64,000 nt of DNA from Euphorbia lathyris (Eukaryota; Streptophyta; Magnoliopsida; Malpighiales; Euphorbiaceae), in assembly GCF_963576675.1 (NCBI RefSeq), contig NC_088916.1:3239001-3303000 (forward strand), given 5' to 3'. The notes beneath the pieces were generated by a model that did no database searches, had not been told where the DNA came from, and saw only the letters and a list, made by a program, of their open reading frames with translations. Positions 1 to 11,090 of this stretch are shown here, one piece after another. The first letter of the stretch is position 1, and each line of letters opens with the position of its first letter. The position numbers and the translations under genes are program-made.

Positions 1-2984
1 AGCTCAATGGGATAGCCAGAATCTGTTGGCAATCTCGCGGTGTGAACAAGCCATTGATAAGGTCAGTATCCCAACGCTTTTCTCCCTGAATCATCAGATC
101 CTGGACTGACTGTATGTCTATATTCGGCAAGCGGTCGCTCTCAATAAACGGGTTGTCTGTATCTCTCAACCAGGGATCCGACCAAATGTTGATCGAATCT
201 CCTCTCCCAACGACCCTTCGAGCACCAGCGATCACTAGCTCCTTAGCCTCCATAATACTACGCCAGAGGTAACTTGGATTCGAGTTCAGGGAGGCTTCCA
301 GAAATGTCGTGGTGGGATAGTATTTTGCTTTATAGACCCGAGCTACTAGGGAGTTTTCCCTACGAAGAAGACGCCACCCTTGGTTTGCTAACATAGCAAC
401 ATTAAAGTCCCTGAGCCGTGGGAATCCCATTCCTCCAAATTTCTTCGGTGTACATAACTTTTCCCATTTCTGCCAGTGTAGTCCGCTGTTACTCGTCTGA
501 TGAACCCCACCAGAATGAGTTAAGCATTTTCTCCAGGTCGGAACATAGTAAGTGGGGGAGCAAAAAGAGGCTCATGACATACGAAGGGAGAGATTGCAGA
601 ACTGATTTAATAAGAGTCTCCTTACCCGCCTTAGAAAGAGATTTTGACTGCCAGCTTTGAATTCTGGATTTAACCATGTCCTCAACATACCCAAACACCT
701 CCATCCTACTTCTGCCTATGATACTAGGCAACCCCAAATAATTACCCGGAGCAGCCGTCATCTCTACCTGTAGGGCTGCGCTTACCTTAGTACTCGTTGT
801 AGCAGAACAGTTGCTGCTAAAGGAGATGGACGATTTAGAAAAGTTAACTCTTTGACCTGAGGCCTTCTTATAACGGAGTAACCAGTTCTTCACCTCTTGG
901 CATTCCACAGATGTAGCTTTGAAGAACAAATATCTATCATCCGCGAAAAAGAGATGTGTGATGGGCGGAGCACCTCTAGCCACCCGACAGCCGTGGATAC
1001 GCCCTTCTCCCTCTAATTTAGATAGGCTGACAGACAACCCCTCTGCACAAATTACAAACAAAAAGGGTGATATAGGGTCGCCCTGACGGAGGCCTCGGCT
1101 CGGTCGGATAGGTCCGATAAATTGATCACCACAAGTAATATGATAAATTGGCTTTGTAACACACTGCATAACCAAGGAGACCCAGCTCTGTGAGAAACCC
1201 ATTTGTAACATAATCTGCCTGAGAAAATCCCACTCAACCCGGTCATAGGCTTTAGCCATGTCTAGTTTCAGAGAGGCATAACCGGTTTTACCTTGTGTCT
1301 TCCTTTTCAGGTGGTGATTAACCTCGAAGGCTAACATAACATTATCAGAGATCAATCTACCGGGCACAAAAGCGCTTTGATTTGGGAAGATAATATCATT
1401 TAGAACCACCCGTAATCTATTGGCAAGGACCTTTGATAAGATTTTATAGAGGGCATTACATAGAGCAATTGGTCTCGGGTCGGAGGCCCGTTCCGGAACC
1501 GGCTTCTTTGGAATCAGAATTAAAGTAGTGTCATTGATGTTATCCGGAATAGTACCTGAGTTGAGCCAATCCAAGCAAGCCTTTATCACTTCCGCGTCCA
1601 CAATTGACCAATTTCGCTGGTAGAATCACGGGTTAAAGCCATCGGGGCCTGGCCTTTTGTTCGGGTGCATGGCGAAGAGAGCCGACTTAATCTCCTCTGC
1701 TAGAAAAGGTGCCGTGAGTGCTTCGTTCTAATCAGCCGTAATAGATGGGTTCACCGCCTCAAGGATCGGGGTTGCATCACAGCCTTCTGACATGAATAGG
1801 TTACTATAGAAATCTGATAGCAAGTCCGCCAAGCCGGACTGCCAGTCCACCCATACACCGATGATGTTCAGTAACCGGGCGAGGCAATTCTTTCTCTTCC
1901 GATTGCTTTCCGCTCTATGAAAGAACTTGGTATTAAGGTCACCTGCACTGAGCCATAATTTTTTAGCCCGTTGTTGCCAATAGACCTCTTGTTGCAATAA
2001 CAGGGCGTCTAATTCCTTTTGGGCAATGAGTAACAGAGATTGCACAGACTGGTCTGCTCTATTCCGCAGGCTGTTGATTTTCCTTCTACAGGCCGAAATT
2101 CTCCCTCTGAAACTCAGTCGAATACACTCACCCCACTTCTGAAGCCGTTCCCCATAAGTTTTCTGTTTTTCAATGATGTCCGAGCTGCTACTAGCTGACC
2201 ACGCCTCAGAGATACGGGTGGTACAATCAGGTTCGTCCAGCCAAACATTCTCGAATTTAAAATGGCTCCGCCCAAACTGAATTCGCTGTTGAAGGGAAAT
2301 GAAGAGCGTTGTGTGGTCTGAGCAGTGAGCTTCTTCATTACACAAGGTGGCTCCCAGGAATGACTCCCTCCAAGTCTTATTAGCAAAGGCCCAATCTAAT
2401 TTCTCTTCCACAAGCCTATCTGAACCCCTGCTCTTTTCCCAAGTGAACGGATAACCATGCAGCTCAATATCTGACAAACCGCAATCTGACAAAGCCGAAC
2501 TGAAACATCTAAGCAAATAAGGAGGTTGACGAGTGCCCCCCTGTTTATTAGAGGAGAGTAGCATATCGTTAAAGTCACCAATGATGATCCATGCACCCTG
2601 ATGTGTATTAGAGAGCCTTCGAAGCAAGTTCCAGGACTCTGTCTTTCTTACTCTCTCTGGATGTCCGTAATAACCGGTTAATCAATACTCCGGCAAACCC
2701 TGTAACGAAACAAAAACATCAATAAAGTTAGCGGAGAATCCCAAGAGCCTGACACTGCCCCGGGTTTTCCAAAAGAGAGCCAAGCCCCCTCCTGTGTTGA
2801 TTGGGTCCATGCAAAACATTCCACTGTAACCAAGCTTCTTCTGAATTAACTCAATTTTAGCCCCTCTACATTTCACTTCCATCAGAAAAATAAATTCGGG
2901 CTTGACCTTGCGGACAAGATCAAGTAACATACGAACTGTACGCGGGTTGCCCACACCCCGACAGTTCCAGCTTAGGACGCTCAT
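1..2984 (-). pseudogene. LINE-A ORF2: endonuclease-reverse transcriptase, broken
   Basis: ORF2 polyprotein of a LINE. The start at 2984 opens with the apurinic endonuclease motif LSWNCRGVG; GDFND and the SDH motif follow (1728-2627). The reverse transcriptase lies in 489-1601 with the QGDP box and the catalytic FADD near 950. The linker towards zf-RVT continues to position 1. In one frame there are stops at 2682-2684 (TGA), at 1728-1730 (TAG) and near 1629 (TGA), and the frame changes near 490-505. The ATG overlaps the ORF1 stop in an ATGA arrangement. Family function: nicks target DNA and copies its own RNA onto the nick. This copy cannot make a whole protein. Confidence 0.9.
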
Positions 2985-3433
2985 TGTTCGCAGTGGGCCT
3001 GTGATTCAGGGCCCACCATATTATTTGTTGTCGAACAGCTATTCACTCCATGCACCGACTCTTTATCACAACCTCCCTCCTTATTAGAAGTCGGTTTATA
3101 TTTCGCGCGTGGGTCAGAATCCTGTCTCCGGCGCTTTGGGCCAGTCACTTCAATACCATCATACCCTAGGTCGTTTAACACATTCTGTGGATGGGTCTGA
3201 CCCTGCTGACCCCCCTGTCGTCCCTCTTGTCTTTCGTCATCTTTAGATTTATGTCCAGGCTGTGAATTGACAGCTGGCGCAAAGCTGTTGGCTGGTATAT
3301 CACCCTCTTGAACGGATGGAGGGGTAGTAAGGAGCCACTTGGAGACAGGAGGTTGAATTGATCTACGCGTGGGGGCACGTAACCAAGGTCCATAGGCCTT
3401 TTCAGTTGAGTCTGGGTTCTCAATCTCCAGCAT
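2981..3433 (-). pseudogene. LINE-A ORF1, C-terminal part only
   Basis: Open frame of 150 residues ending at the ORF2 start. It carries the YGPWLR motif that follows the zinc knuckle in plant LINE ORF1 proteins, then a low-complexity Gln/Gly/Lys-rich tail. The DUF4283 domain and the zinc knuckle are absent, so this is a 5'-truncated ORF1. The protein family binds LINE RNA. The ORF1 stop TGA overlaps the ORF2 ATG by one ATGA tetranucleotide, which suggests termination-reinitiation in the live ancestor. Confidence 0.75.
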
Positions 3434-3607
3434 TATATAGGCTTCCTTTATTTATTGAAAAATATTACACTTTGAAGAATATTGATAATTGTAAATTTTG
3501 TGTTGTAAAATAAAATATTTTATGGTATTTAGAAATGAACGTACAAAATGAAAAAAAAAATAGTGAATGACTATGCTTTTAAAAAATGTACGAAGGAATA
3601 AAGTAGA

Positions 3608-3838
3608 AGGAATGGAAGTGATTGACACATAAGCTCCTTTAAGTGTCTGGGACGAATTTTTAATATACTTAGAGAACCTATTGATGATTTAGGTCCTGTA
3701 AATACTCGTGCAACATTGCTTATTCATAGATCTGTATCTACTTTTATACGGTTATATATAAAATTACCTATTTTTGAAATAGGAATTAAAGTAATAGATA
3801 TTTTAGCCCCTTATCGTCTCGGCGGGTTGGAGTGGATA
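3608..3838 (+). pseudogene. atpB: Chloroplast atpB fragment in nuclear DNA (NUPT)
   Basis: Translation of this AT-rich stretch in changing frames matches the plastid ATP synthase beta subunit: GMEVIDT, a short deletion, then [37 protein letters not shown], and a shortened remnant of the P-loop. The part present corresponds to the stretch just before and into the Walker A motif. There is an in-frame TAA after GMEVIDT, at least two small deletions and many substitutions, so it is an old, non-functional insertion. The plastid rather than mitochondrial paralogue is suggested by GMEVIDT and by AT-rich codons. No flanking plastid genes are seen. Confidence 0.85.
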
Positions 3839-4200
3839 AAACTTTAAAAGTGTAGAAAAATATTGTACTCTTTTCAATTTACCTTTTTCATAAAATTTTG
3901 ACCAACCTAACATTTTCCTCCTAAACAAACACATACGGTAAATTCATGATAATATTTTCCAGCAAAAAAAAAAGTCATAATTCCGGTTTTTTAAAATACA
4001 ATATTAATACACAGAAAGTTTTAATTGAGAGAGACATTATTTAAAGGTATTTGACGTGTCTCGAATAGAAAAATCAAACAAAAAAAATTTGTGAGGAAAT
4101 TTTCTAAAAAAACATTGAATTTGTAGAAATGATATTAAAAATATTGAATTTGCATAATAAAAATACAGTACTTTTTTTAATATTTAAATTAATAAAACAA
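3839..4200. other. AT-rich spacer without genes
   Basis: AT-rich DNA with A and T runs between the atpB fragment and the M1 MITE. I see no reading frame or repeat border in it. Confidence 0.6.
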
Positions 4201-4579
4201 GGGTAAATAATTTATTAGTCCCCTAGTTTTTACCTAACATACTGTTTGGTCCCCCTATTTTAAAAAACATATTTTAAGGTCCCTATCTTTTGCCAATATT
4301 AACCTTACAGTCCTTTTATCTATTTTTTTTAGATTTTAAACCGAACATATCTTAGTTTTTAAAACAACAACAGTATAATACAAGTTAATCATGTTACTCT
4401 GTTATTTGATATATATCTGTTTATGCTAAAATATAACGGTTACGAGTCTAAAATAACTAGACAAAAGGACCAAAGGGTTAATATTGGCAAACGTTGGGGA
4501 TCTTATAATGTGTTTTTCAAAATAGAAGGATTAAACAATGTGTTAGGTAAAAAGTAAGGGACTAATAAATTATTTACCC
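4201..4579. repeat. M1 MITE, Mutator-like, 379 bp
   Basis: Terminal inverted repeats: GGGTAAATAATTTATTAGTC at the left and its reverse complement at the right end, with the arms continuing as degenerate inverted copies for over 100 bp. It is flanked by the direct repeat ataaaacaa (4192-4200 and 4580-4588). A 9-bp duplication is the Mutator signature. There is no coding capacity. Relatives occur at 12618-12898 plus 29604-29630, at 29685-30052 and at 62937-63274. Confidence 0.85.
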
Positions 4580-4856
4580 ATAAAACAATAATAAATGTGA
4601 TAAGTATCAAAATAAACATTGAATTTTGTCCCATTCGTAAAAACATTTATGTAATTTAAATTTTATAAATGCAGGTTTGAAATTTTATCCATATGTAGAA
4701 AATGATATTTTTAGTAAAATATCTAGCAAACAATAATTTTTGCTACTTTTAAAAGTTTTTATAGGAAATAAAAAGCGGTATAAATGGTATAAAAACAAGT
4801 TTTTAAATATTTTATTATTTTAGGTAAATTTGATATTTTAGTAAAAAAATGTAAAA

Positions 4857-4872
4857 ATACCCGAACTTTTAT
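4857..4872. repeat. Target-site duplication, left of LINE-2
   Basis: atacccgaacttttat directly before the poly(T) (the minus-strand poly(A)) of LINE-2; the partner at 11075-11090 differs at one base. Confidence 0.85.
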
Positions 4873-4950
4873 TTTTTTGGTAGGAAAAGGAAAGAAAAAA
4901 AAAACAAAAAAAACCAAAAAGAAACCTAACCCGGGATTAGCCTAGGGAAA

Positions 4951-7900
4951 CTAACCTCCACCACACATCATCCAGAAGGAGAGAAGAAAGGAAAATAGGA
5001 GGAGCAGAGAAAGTTGTGACACCCAACATCTTCTCATGACCCTCCGCTGCAAGACGACCCGGTTCTGTTCTCTGAAAATATGGCTGAAGTTAATAGAATC
5101 AAAGAAAGAAGATATCCTTCTAATAACTCTGATTAAATTTTGGCTATTTAAACAAATAGCACTATCATCAGAGATCATTTTGATAGATTCAAGGAAGTCG
5201 GCTTCCACCAGCAACTTCTTCAAGCCCAGGCTCTTAGCAAGTCTAAGGCCAGAAAGAATCCCCCAAAGCTCTACAGAAAAGGAAGACCCCATACCCAAAT
5301 TTTGAGCGAACCCAGACACCCAAACACCACTATCATCTCTCAGAACTCCTCCAGCAGCAATATTACCGTCCTTAAGACAAGAACCGTCGATATTTAATTT
5401 CACCACCCCTTCCTTAGGCCTACACCAGCCAACAAGATGAACCGCCTTCTTCTGGATAAACCTAGCCGAAGAGACCTCCTTGAAGCTATCAACAATAGAA
5501 CAAAAGTTTTTAGAGAAGAAGTCAAGCAAATTAGGAATAATCACAGCTTCTCCTCCAAAAATCTCAACATTCCTCCAGTTCCAAATCTGATGACAGATCA
5601 CTGCAAAGAAGATATCGCCATGTTCCAGACCGGCCAACAGCTTTCCATTAACACCATCAGCAAACCAGTCAAGATCAGAGTGGGACAAGAAATCAGATAG
5701 CAACTGGTTAGGGAGAACTTTCCTCCACACCTCTTTACTCCTAGAACAATCTCTAAGAGCATGGCAAATGGTTTCTTCATGCCCTCTGCATCTACTACAC
5801 ACCCCAGACTCCACCAGATGACGTCTTTTTCTATCAATATTAGTAATCAGTCTATTCTTAACACCAAGCCATAAGAAACTCCTAATACGGTATGGAACTT
5901 TCATAGCCCAAATCTTCTTCCAAACTTCAGAGTGCGGACTCTCCAAATTTTGAATAAGGGCCTCATAGGCGGATTTACAAGTATAGGCTCCGTTATTAGT
6001 CAGAGCCCAACAATGACTGCCCCTATCTTCCTCCTGGCTACTAATCTTAACTCCTCTAATTCTCAGAAGGGTTTCCAGATTGAAAAAGGATTCAAACATT
6101 GACCAAACCCAATCACCCTCAGAATCCACCACATCAGCAATCTTCCAATCACGGATATCAACAGGCGGAGGAGAGATACAAACCTCTAATAAAGATTTTT
6201 TACCAATCCAGATATCATTCCAGAAGCTAATAGTCTTACCATTGCCCACTGCCCAACCTATCCCAGAGCAAAACTCTAAAAACACAGTACTAAGGCCTTT
6301 CCAAAGAAAATAACAATTAATAACTCTCTCCTTGGGACCTCCAAAAATTCTATCTTTTCTATATTTCCCGCATAGTAAGCGAACCCAAAGGGAGGAAGGA
6401 AGTTGTCACATTCTCCACAGAAGTTTCATTAATAAAACTTTATTATTGTCCCTAGCTTGCCTAATCCCCAGGCCTCCCATAACTTTAGGCTGACAAACCT
6501 CTTTCCAAGGAACAAGGTGGATTTTATTCCCCTCAGCAGAACCCCCCCACAGGAACCGACGATTGATTTTATCAAGATTATTAAGAACAGGCTCAGGCAA
6601 CTTACAGGCTTGCATAATATGATTAGGAACCGCACAATTCACTGACTGAATCAAAGTAAGACGGCCCGCAAGAGACATGGTTTTAGCTTTCCAAATGGCA
6701 CAATTACTATTCGTTTTGTCGAAAGTCTCTTTAAAGGAGGCTTTGGACACTCTATCACTATGGAGGGGAACCCCCAGATATTTACCCAAAGAATTGGTCA
6801 GAGGAATACCTGAAATTTCACTTAACCTTTTACAGACTCTTTGATTTATGTTTTTAGAACACAACATCCGGGATTTTTGGATATTGAGCTTTTGACCAGA
6901 AGCTGCGCAGAAATAGTTAAGGATATCCATGATCACACCAATTTATTCCTTATTTCCTTCCACAAATAACATAACATCATCTGCGAAGAACAAATGGGTA
7001 ACCGGGGGACAAAATGTATTAATGGAAACCGGATGAAAAGTCCCATTACCAACAGCCTCTTGGATAAGGTGAGTCAACCTTTCCATAGCAATAACAAATA
7101 AAAAAGGCTCATGGGGTCCCCTTGACGGATGCCCCGGGAAGGAGCAAACTCCTCTGACATATCTCCATTAATCAAAACTTGAAAAACAGTAGAAGAAATG
7201 CAGACCTCGATTAATCTCTTCCAATTATCCGGAATCCCAGCTCTATTTAGACTATCCAAAAGAAAACTCCAGTTGAGGCGGTCATAAGCTTTCTCCAGAT
7301 CCAGTTTAAGGGCCACAATACCCCTCTTACCCTTTTTAATTTTCATCGAGTGGACCATCTTCTGGGCAATAACAACATTATCCATCATTTGTCTGCCAGG
7401 AACGAAACTGCCTTGATTCTGGCTAATAATCTCCGGAAGAATACACCGGAGTCTATTGGCCACAATTTTGGTAACAGCTTTATAAATCACATTACAAAGA
7501 CTGATAGGCCTCATTTGTAAAAAAGAAGATAGCTTCTCCACTTTCGGAATCAGGACCAGAAGGGTTTTGTTCACAAGACTAATATCCTCGGATCCCCTAA
7601 AAACTCCTTTAATAAAACTATAAATACCTTCCTTCACAGTATCCCAATGTTTATGATAAAAACCGGCAGGAATACCATCAACCCCAGGAGCTTTAGTAGC
7701 CCCAATGCTAAAGATTGCCTGATCAATCTCTTTCTCGTCAATAGGGTGGAAAGCTTCCAAAACTATATCATCTCCCAAACTGGGAAACGTAGTTTTAGAA
7801 AGAGCTTTATTCATATCCACGCTATCCTATTTAAACAAATATTTATAAAAGATAAGAGATAAGTGACGGATATCCTCGTCCTCATAAACCCAATCTCCAT

Positions 7901-9020
7901 TCGAATCTTTGATAGCATCAATTCGATTCATCTGCCTTCTAACAATAGTAGAAAGGTGGAAATACCTGGTATTGCGATCACCATCAGTAATCCAAGCTTT
8001 CCTAGATTTCTGAAACCAAAGAAGCTCTTCTTGTCTTAACACAACTTCCAATTCCTTCTGGAGAGTTCTAAGAAGACCATCCAAGCTATGATCAAATCTA
8101 ACCTCCAACAAACGTTGAATGCCTTCGATTCTGCTCAACAGTTTATTCTTCCTTCTGATGATATGGCCAAAGATGTTTTTATTCCATCCCACCACATTCC
8201 TTCTAAAACTCTCAGCAGCAAGGAGCACATTAGAATGAGGCTGCCAATTGTCCTGAACAAAGTTTTTAAACTCAGGGTGAGATTCCCAAGCCACCTGATA
8301 CCTAAAAGGTATGTCCCCTCTAGGACAATGGCCTCTAACCAGCTTGACTAAAATAGGGCAGTGGTCAGAGTGACGAAAGGGGAGATTTAACACAGTTACT
8401 TCAGAAAATCTACAATGAGCCGCAACATTTGCATAAACTTTGTCTAAACGGACAAAAGTATTATTACGTTTCCAAGTAAACTTATGACCAGAGGCACCCA
8501 GATCCGAAAGCCCACACAAATCCATACTTTGTTTATGATTCAGACACCGGTTTACATAATGGTTCCCACCCCCTTTTTGATCACTCATAAAAGCAATATC
8601 ATTAAAATCACCAGCCACAAACCAAGCATCCTCCATACTCGTACTCAAAGTATGCAGAACCTCCCATAGCCTTTTACGATTAGCCATAATAGGGTCCGCA
8701 TAAACAAAGGTAATAAATAAGGTTTTATTACCAGGATAAATAACTTTGCTATGAATAAATTGTTTATCCATACCAATAATATCAATATGAACGCGATCTG
8801 GCTTCCAGAAGAGCCAAATCCCACTAGCCCGGCCAATAGCTTCCGACCTGACACAATTCCAATTTCTAAACTTTCTAACCACCTCATCCGTTTTAATTCC
8901 ACTGATCTTTGTTTCCATTAAAGCAAAACAAGAATGGTTAAACTGTTTAATTAAATCTTTAACATGGATACGGGTAGCCTTGCTAGCCGCTCCTCTAACA
9001 TTCCACACAAACAAATCCAT
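4951..9020 (-). pseudogene. LINE-2 ORF2: endonuclease, RT, zf-RVT, RNase H; broken
   Basis: I take the ATG at 9020, just before WNVRGAASKATR, as the start. Order: endonuclease (9020-7830, GDFND and SDHCPI), RT (7820-6406, with GIRQGDP near 7130 and FFADD near 6985), zf-RVT cysteine/histidine region (about 5850-5700) and RNase H (about 5380-5000, with the conserved NIDGS and ELWGIL). Breaks: TAG at 7827-7829, a small deletion near 7100 that shifts the frame, TAA at 6937-6939 and TGA at 6406-6408 (a Trp codon in LINE-B). Otherwise the frame is long and well kept. The RNase H tail is typical of plant L1 elements. Confidence 0.92.
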
Positions 9021-9054
9021 AAAAAGGAAGACTACTGACCACAGGCCCACCACC

Positions 9055-11020
9055 CTAGATTAGGTACTTATTGGGGGCTCCTGAGAGCCTAGAAGAGGTG
9101 CCTACAGGCCCCCTTTCATCATAAAATTCCAAGAAACTCTGTTTATTTTTCAGGTTTCCCTTAGGTTTTTTCATATTCATTTTATTAACACCCATGGTTT
9201 TCTCATTTTTTGGCTCAGCACAGATTTTTGGAATACTAACCTCATTGATCTTCTCCTTCACAATTGGGGCATGAGCCTGGGAGCCACCCAGGGCCTCAAC
9301 TTTAGATTCAAACAGAGGATTAACAGCCTCCACATTCATAGCCGCTGGCTCCACAGATTCTAAACCTGGCATTCTTAGCTCCAGTTGCTCGTTCGCAAGG
9401 TCAGAATCTTGAGCATCCTCAATAGAAAGAACTCCAAATCTAGACCCTGTGCTGGCGACCGTAGCACCACCTGTACCTTCTATCTCCTTAGGGTAGGGTT
9501 TTTCCTTAATTCCAGGATTGCTCTAGAGAAGACCATTATCAGGAGGACGATTCTGAACAACAGTCGCACGAGTCTTTCGTCTTCCCGACCTCTTTGCAAC
9601 CATCCAGGGGCCAAAATTACTCCCATCTCCTTGAATCCCCTCTTCTCTCACTTGAACGGCTTCAGCAATCTCTACAACAACCTTTGCCCTCCTAGAACAC
9701 CCTTCATAAGTATGGCCAAACATACCACACTCATAGCAGATATTATGAATACCTTCATACTCAATAAAGTAAATCGTATTCTGAACACAGAATTTAGACA
9801 AAAGGGGTTTAGCTAGATATATATCAATGCATACTCTTGCAAACTTACCTCTAACTGCCCCAATGGTAGTTTTATCCACATGGTGAACTTTCCCAACTAG
9901 CCCACCAATCTTATTAAGAAAGCTCTCATTATAATATTCAATTAGAAGACCTGGGAATCTCGCCCAAGTTATAATCCTATTCACTGAACAGTCATGTGGA
10001 TTAAAGTTAGGGACCCATGGCCTTAAAGCTAGAACATAATTAGAAATAATATAAGGACCCCCATTAATCACAGCATTAAAGTCCTCCGCTCTGGTAAATT
10101 TTATTACATAATAATCATTTTCTAAATCAGTAATACTGACTTTTGCCTTTTTTATCCCACTGCGCCTGGATTCTCTGAGCGAAATAGTTGAAACTAATCC
10201 TTTTTTCGAGCACCGTCACTATTAAAGTTAACTTCCATTTAGACCTGAGAGCACGCTTATCGATCGACGAAAGCCGAATCACAGGGCATAAAGGATCATT
10301 ATGTTCACCATCTTCTTCATCTGAGTCAGAACAGACCTCCTCTGACTCATCCTCTATTAGACTATCATTTAACAAAGGCTCCTCCTCGACCACTCCCATG
10401 ATCGTATCTCTCCATGAAACATTCCCCAAGCCTTGATCTCAAATTTTTTTGTTCACCATATCACCCACTGTCCTAGAAACCAAATTCACCCTAGATAGGG
10501 CCTTGGTAGCCGCCCCATCCACCCCACAAAACTTTCCCCCAGCGTTCAAGGATGACCCCGGATTGCCGCACACAGCGCCTGCTGCCGCAACAACCCCAAA
10601 TCCCTCTGCCGCTGCACCACACGCCCCCTGGCCAGCAGCCACACTCACCTGCCCTAGTGCCCCATCCCCTACGCATGAAACTTTCCCTCCGCCCTTGACT
10701 TCCTTCCCTGCTGCAGGGGTCACAACCCCTCCAAACACCCTACTGCCATTCTCCTGGCCTATTCCCTCGCCCCCTGCCAGACCCGAGCGCCGGATCTTAG
10801 CCCCACCTCCCGGATCTCTGATTCCCTCCCACACACTGCCTGTCGATCTCCTTCCTTCCCCTTCCTTCTCCCCATCCGACCCTAAATCCCCACCAATCCC
10901 TTTCCCAGCAAGCAAATCGGCCTTCTCCTCCCTAAATCGGCCTCCTGCACCATCAAACGCCGACCTCTCCGTCGATCGATCTCTAACCCTCACGCGTTCT
11001 CTCTCTCGCTCTTTCGCCAT
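9055..11020 (-). pseudogene. LINE-2 ORF1: DUF4283/zinc-knuckle RNA-binding protein, broken
   Basis: Starts at the ATG at 11020 (MAKERERERVRVRDRS), followed by a Gly/Ala-rich GC-rich N-terminus, a DUF4283 domain (about 10300-9800, KWKLTLIV and LALRPWVPNF) and a zinc knuckle CYECGMFGHTYEGC (about 9740-9700). A low-complexity tail ends at 9055. Stops at 10439 (TGA) and 9523 (TAG) and one frame change near 10100 break the frame. The N-terminal 580 bp is much richer in G and C than the rest of the element. The family role is binding the element RNA as a nucleoprotein. ORF2 follows within 35 bp. Confidence 0.88.
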
Positions 11021-11051
11021 GGATTTTAGTAGTTTAAATTAAGTTTCAAGT

Positions 11052-11072
11052 AAACCCTAAACCCTAAACCCT
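11052..11072 (-). repeat. Three telomere-type units at the 5' end of LINE-2
   Basis: Exactly three AAACCCT units on the plus strand, read as AGGGTTT on the element strand, in the first 25 bases of the LINE. AAACCCTA is also the plant telo-box promoter element. This can be part of the 5' promoter or a trace of insertion at telomeric DNA; the 16-bp target duplication lies outside it, which favours it being part of the element. Confidence 0.8.
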
Positions 11073-11074
11073 AC

Positions 11075-11090
11075 ATACCCAAACTTTTAT
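11075..11090. repeat. Target-site duplication, right of LINE-2
   Basis: atacccaaacttttat, matching 15 of 16 bases with the left copy at 4857-4872. Confidence 0.85.

Larger units (their letters stand above)
1..3440 (-). mobile_element. LINE-A: L1-type non-LTR retrotransposon, partial
   Basis: Minus-strand plant L1-type LINE. Reading right to left it holds the end of ORF1, then the endonuclease, reverse transcriptase and the linker before the zf-RVT domain, and it runs off the window at position 1, so its 3' end, poly(A) and target duplication are not visible. The right edge near 3440 falls inside ORF1, upstream of which there is only AT-rich DNA, so the copy looks 5'-truncated as is usual for target-primed reverse transcription. 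It is a different subfamily from LINE-2 and LINE-B: the endonuclease start and RT differ clearly. Several stops make it inactive. Confidence 0.93.
4873..11074 (-). mobile_element. LINE-2: near full-length L1-type LINE
   Basis: About 6.2 kb on the minus strand: a 5' end with telomere-like units, ORF1 (11020 to 9055), ORF2 (from 9020 to 4951), a short 3' UTR and a poly(A) seen as poly(T) at 4872-4878. A 16-bp duplication with one mismatch flanks it, so both ends are real and it is not 5'-truncated. It is the same subfamily as LINE-B: the proteins and the 3' UTR align throughout. Stops and frameshifts in both ORFs make it inactive now. Confidence 0.93.

Noticed and set aside
10449..11042. Long plus-strand frame of 197 residues, Pro/Ser-rich
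   Set aside because: It is the complement of the GC-rich LINE-2 ORF1 N-terminus and has no known domain.
11040..11080. True telomere or interstitial telomeric tract
   Set aside because: Only three units, and they lie inside the LINE target duplication, so they belong to the element.
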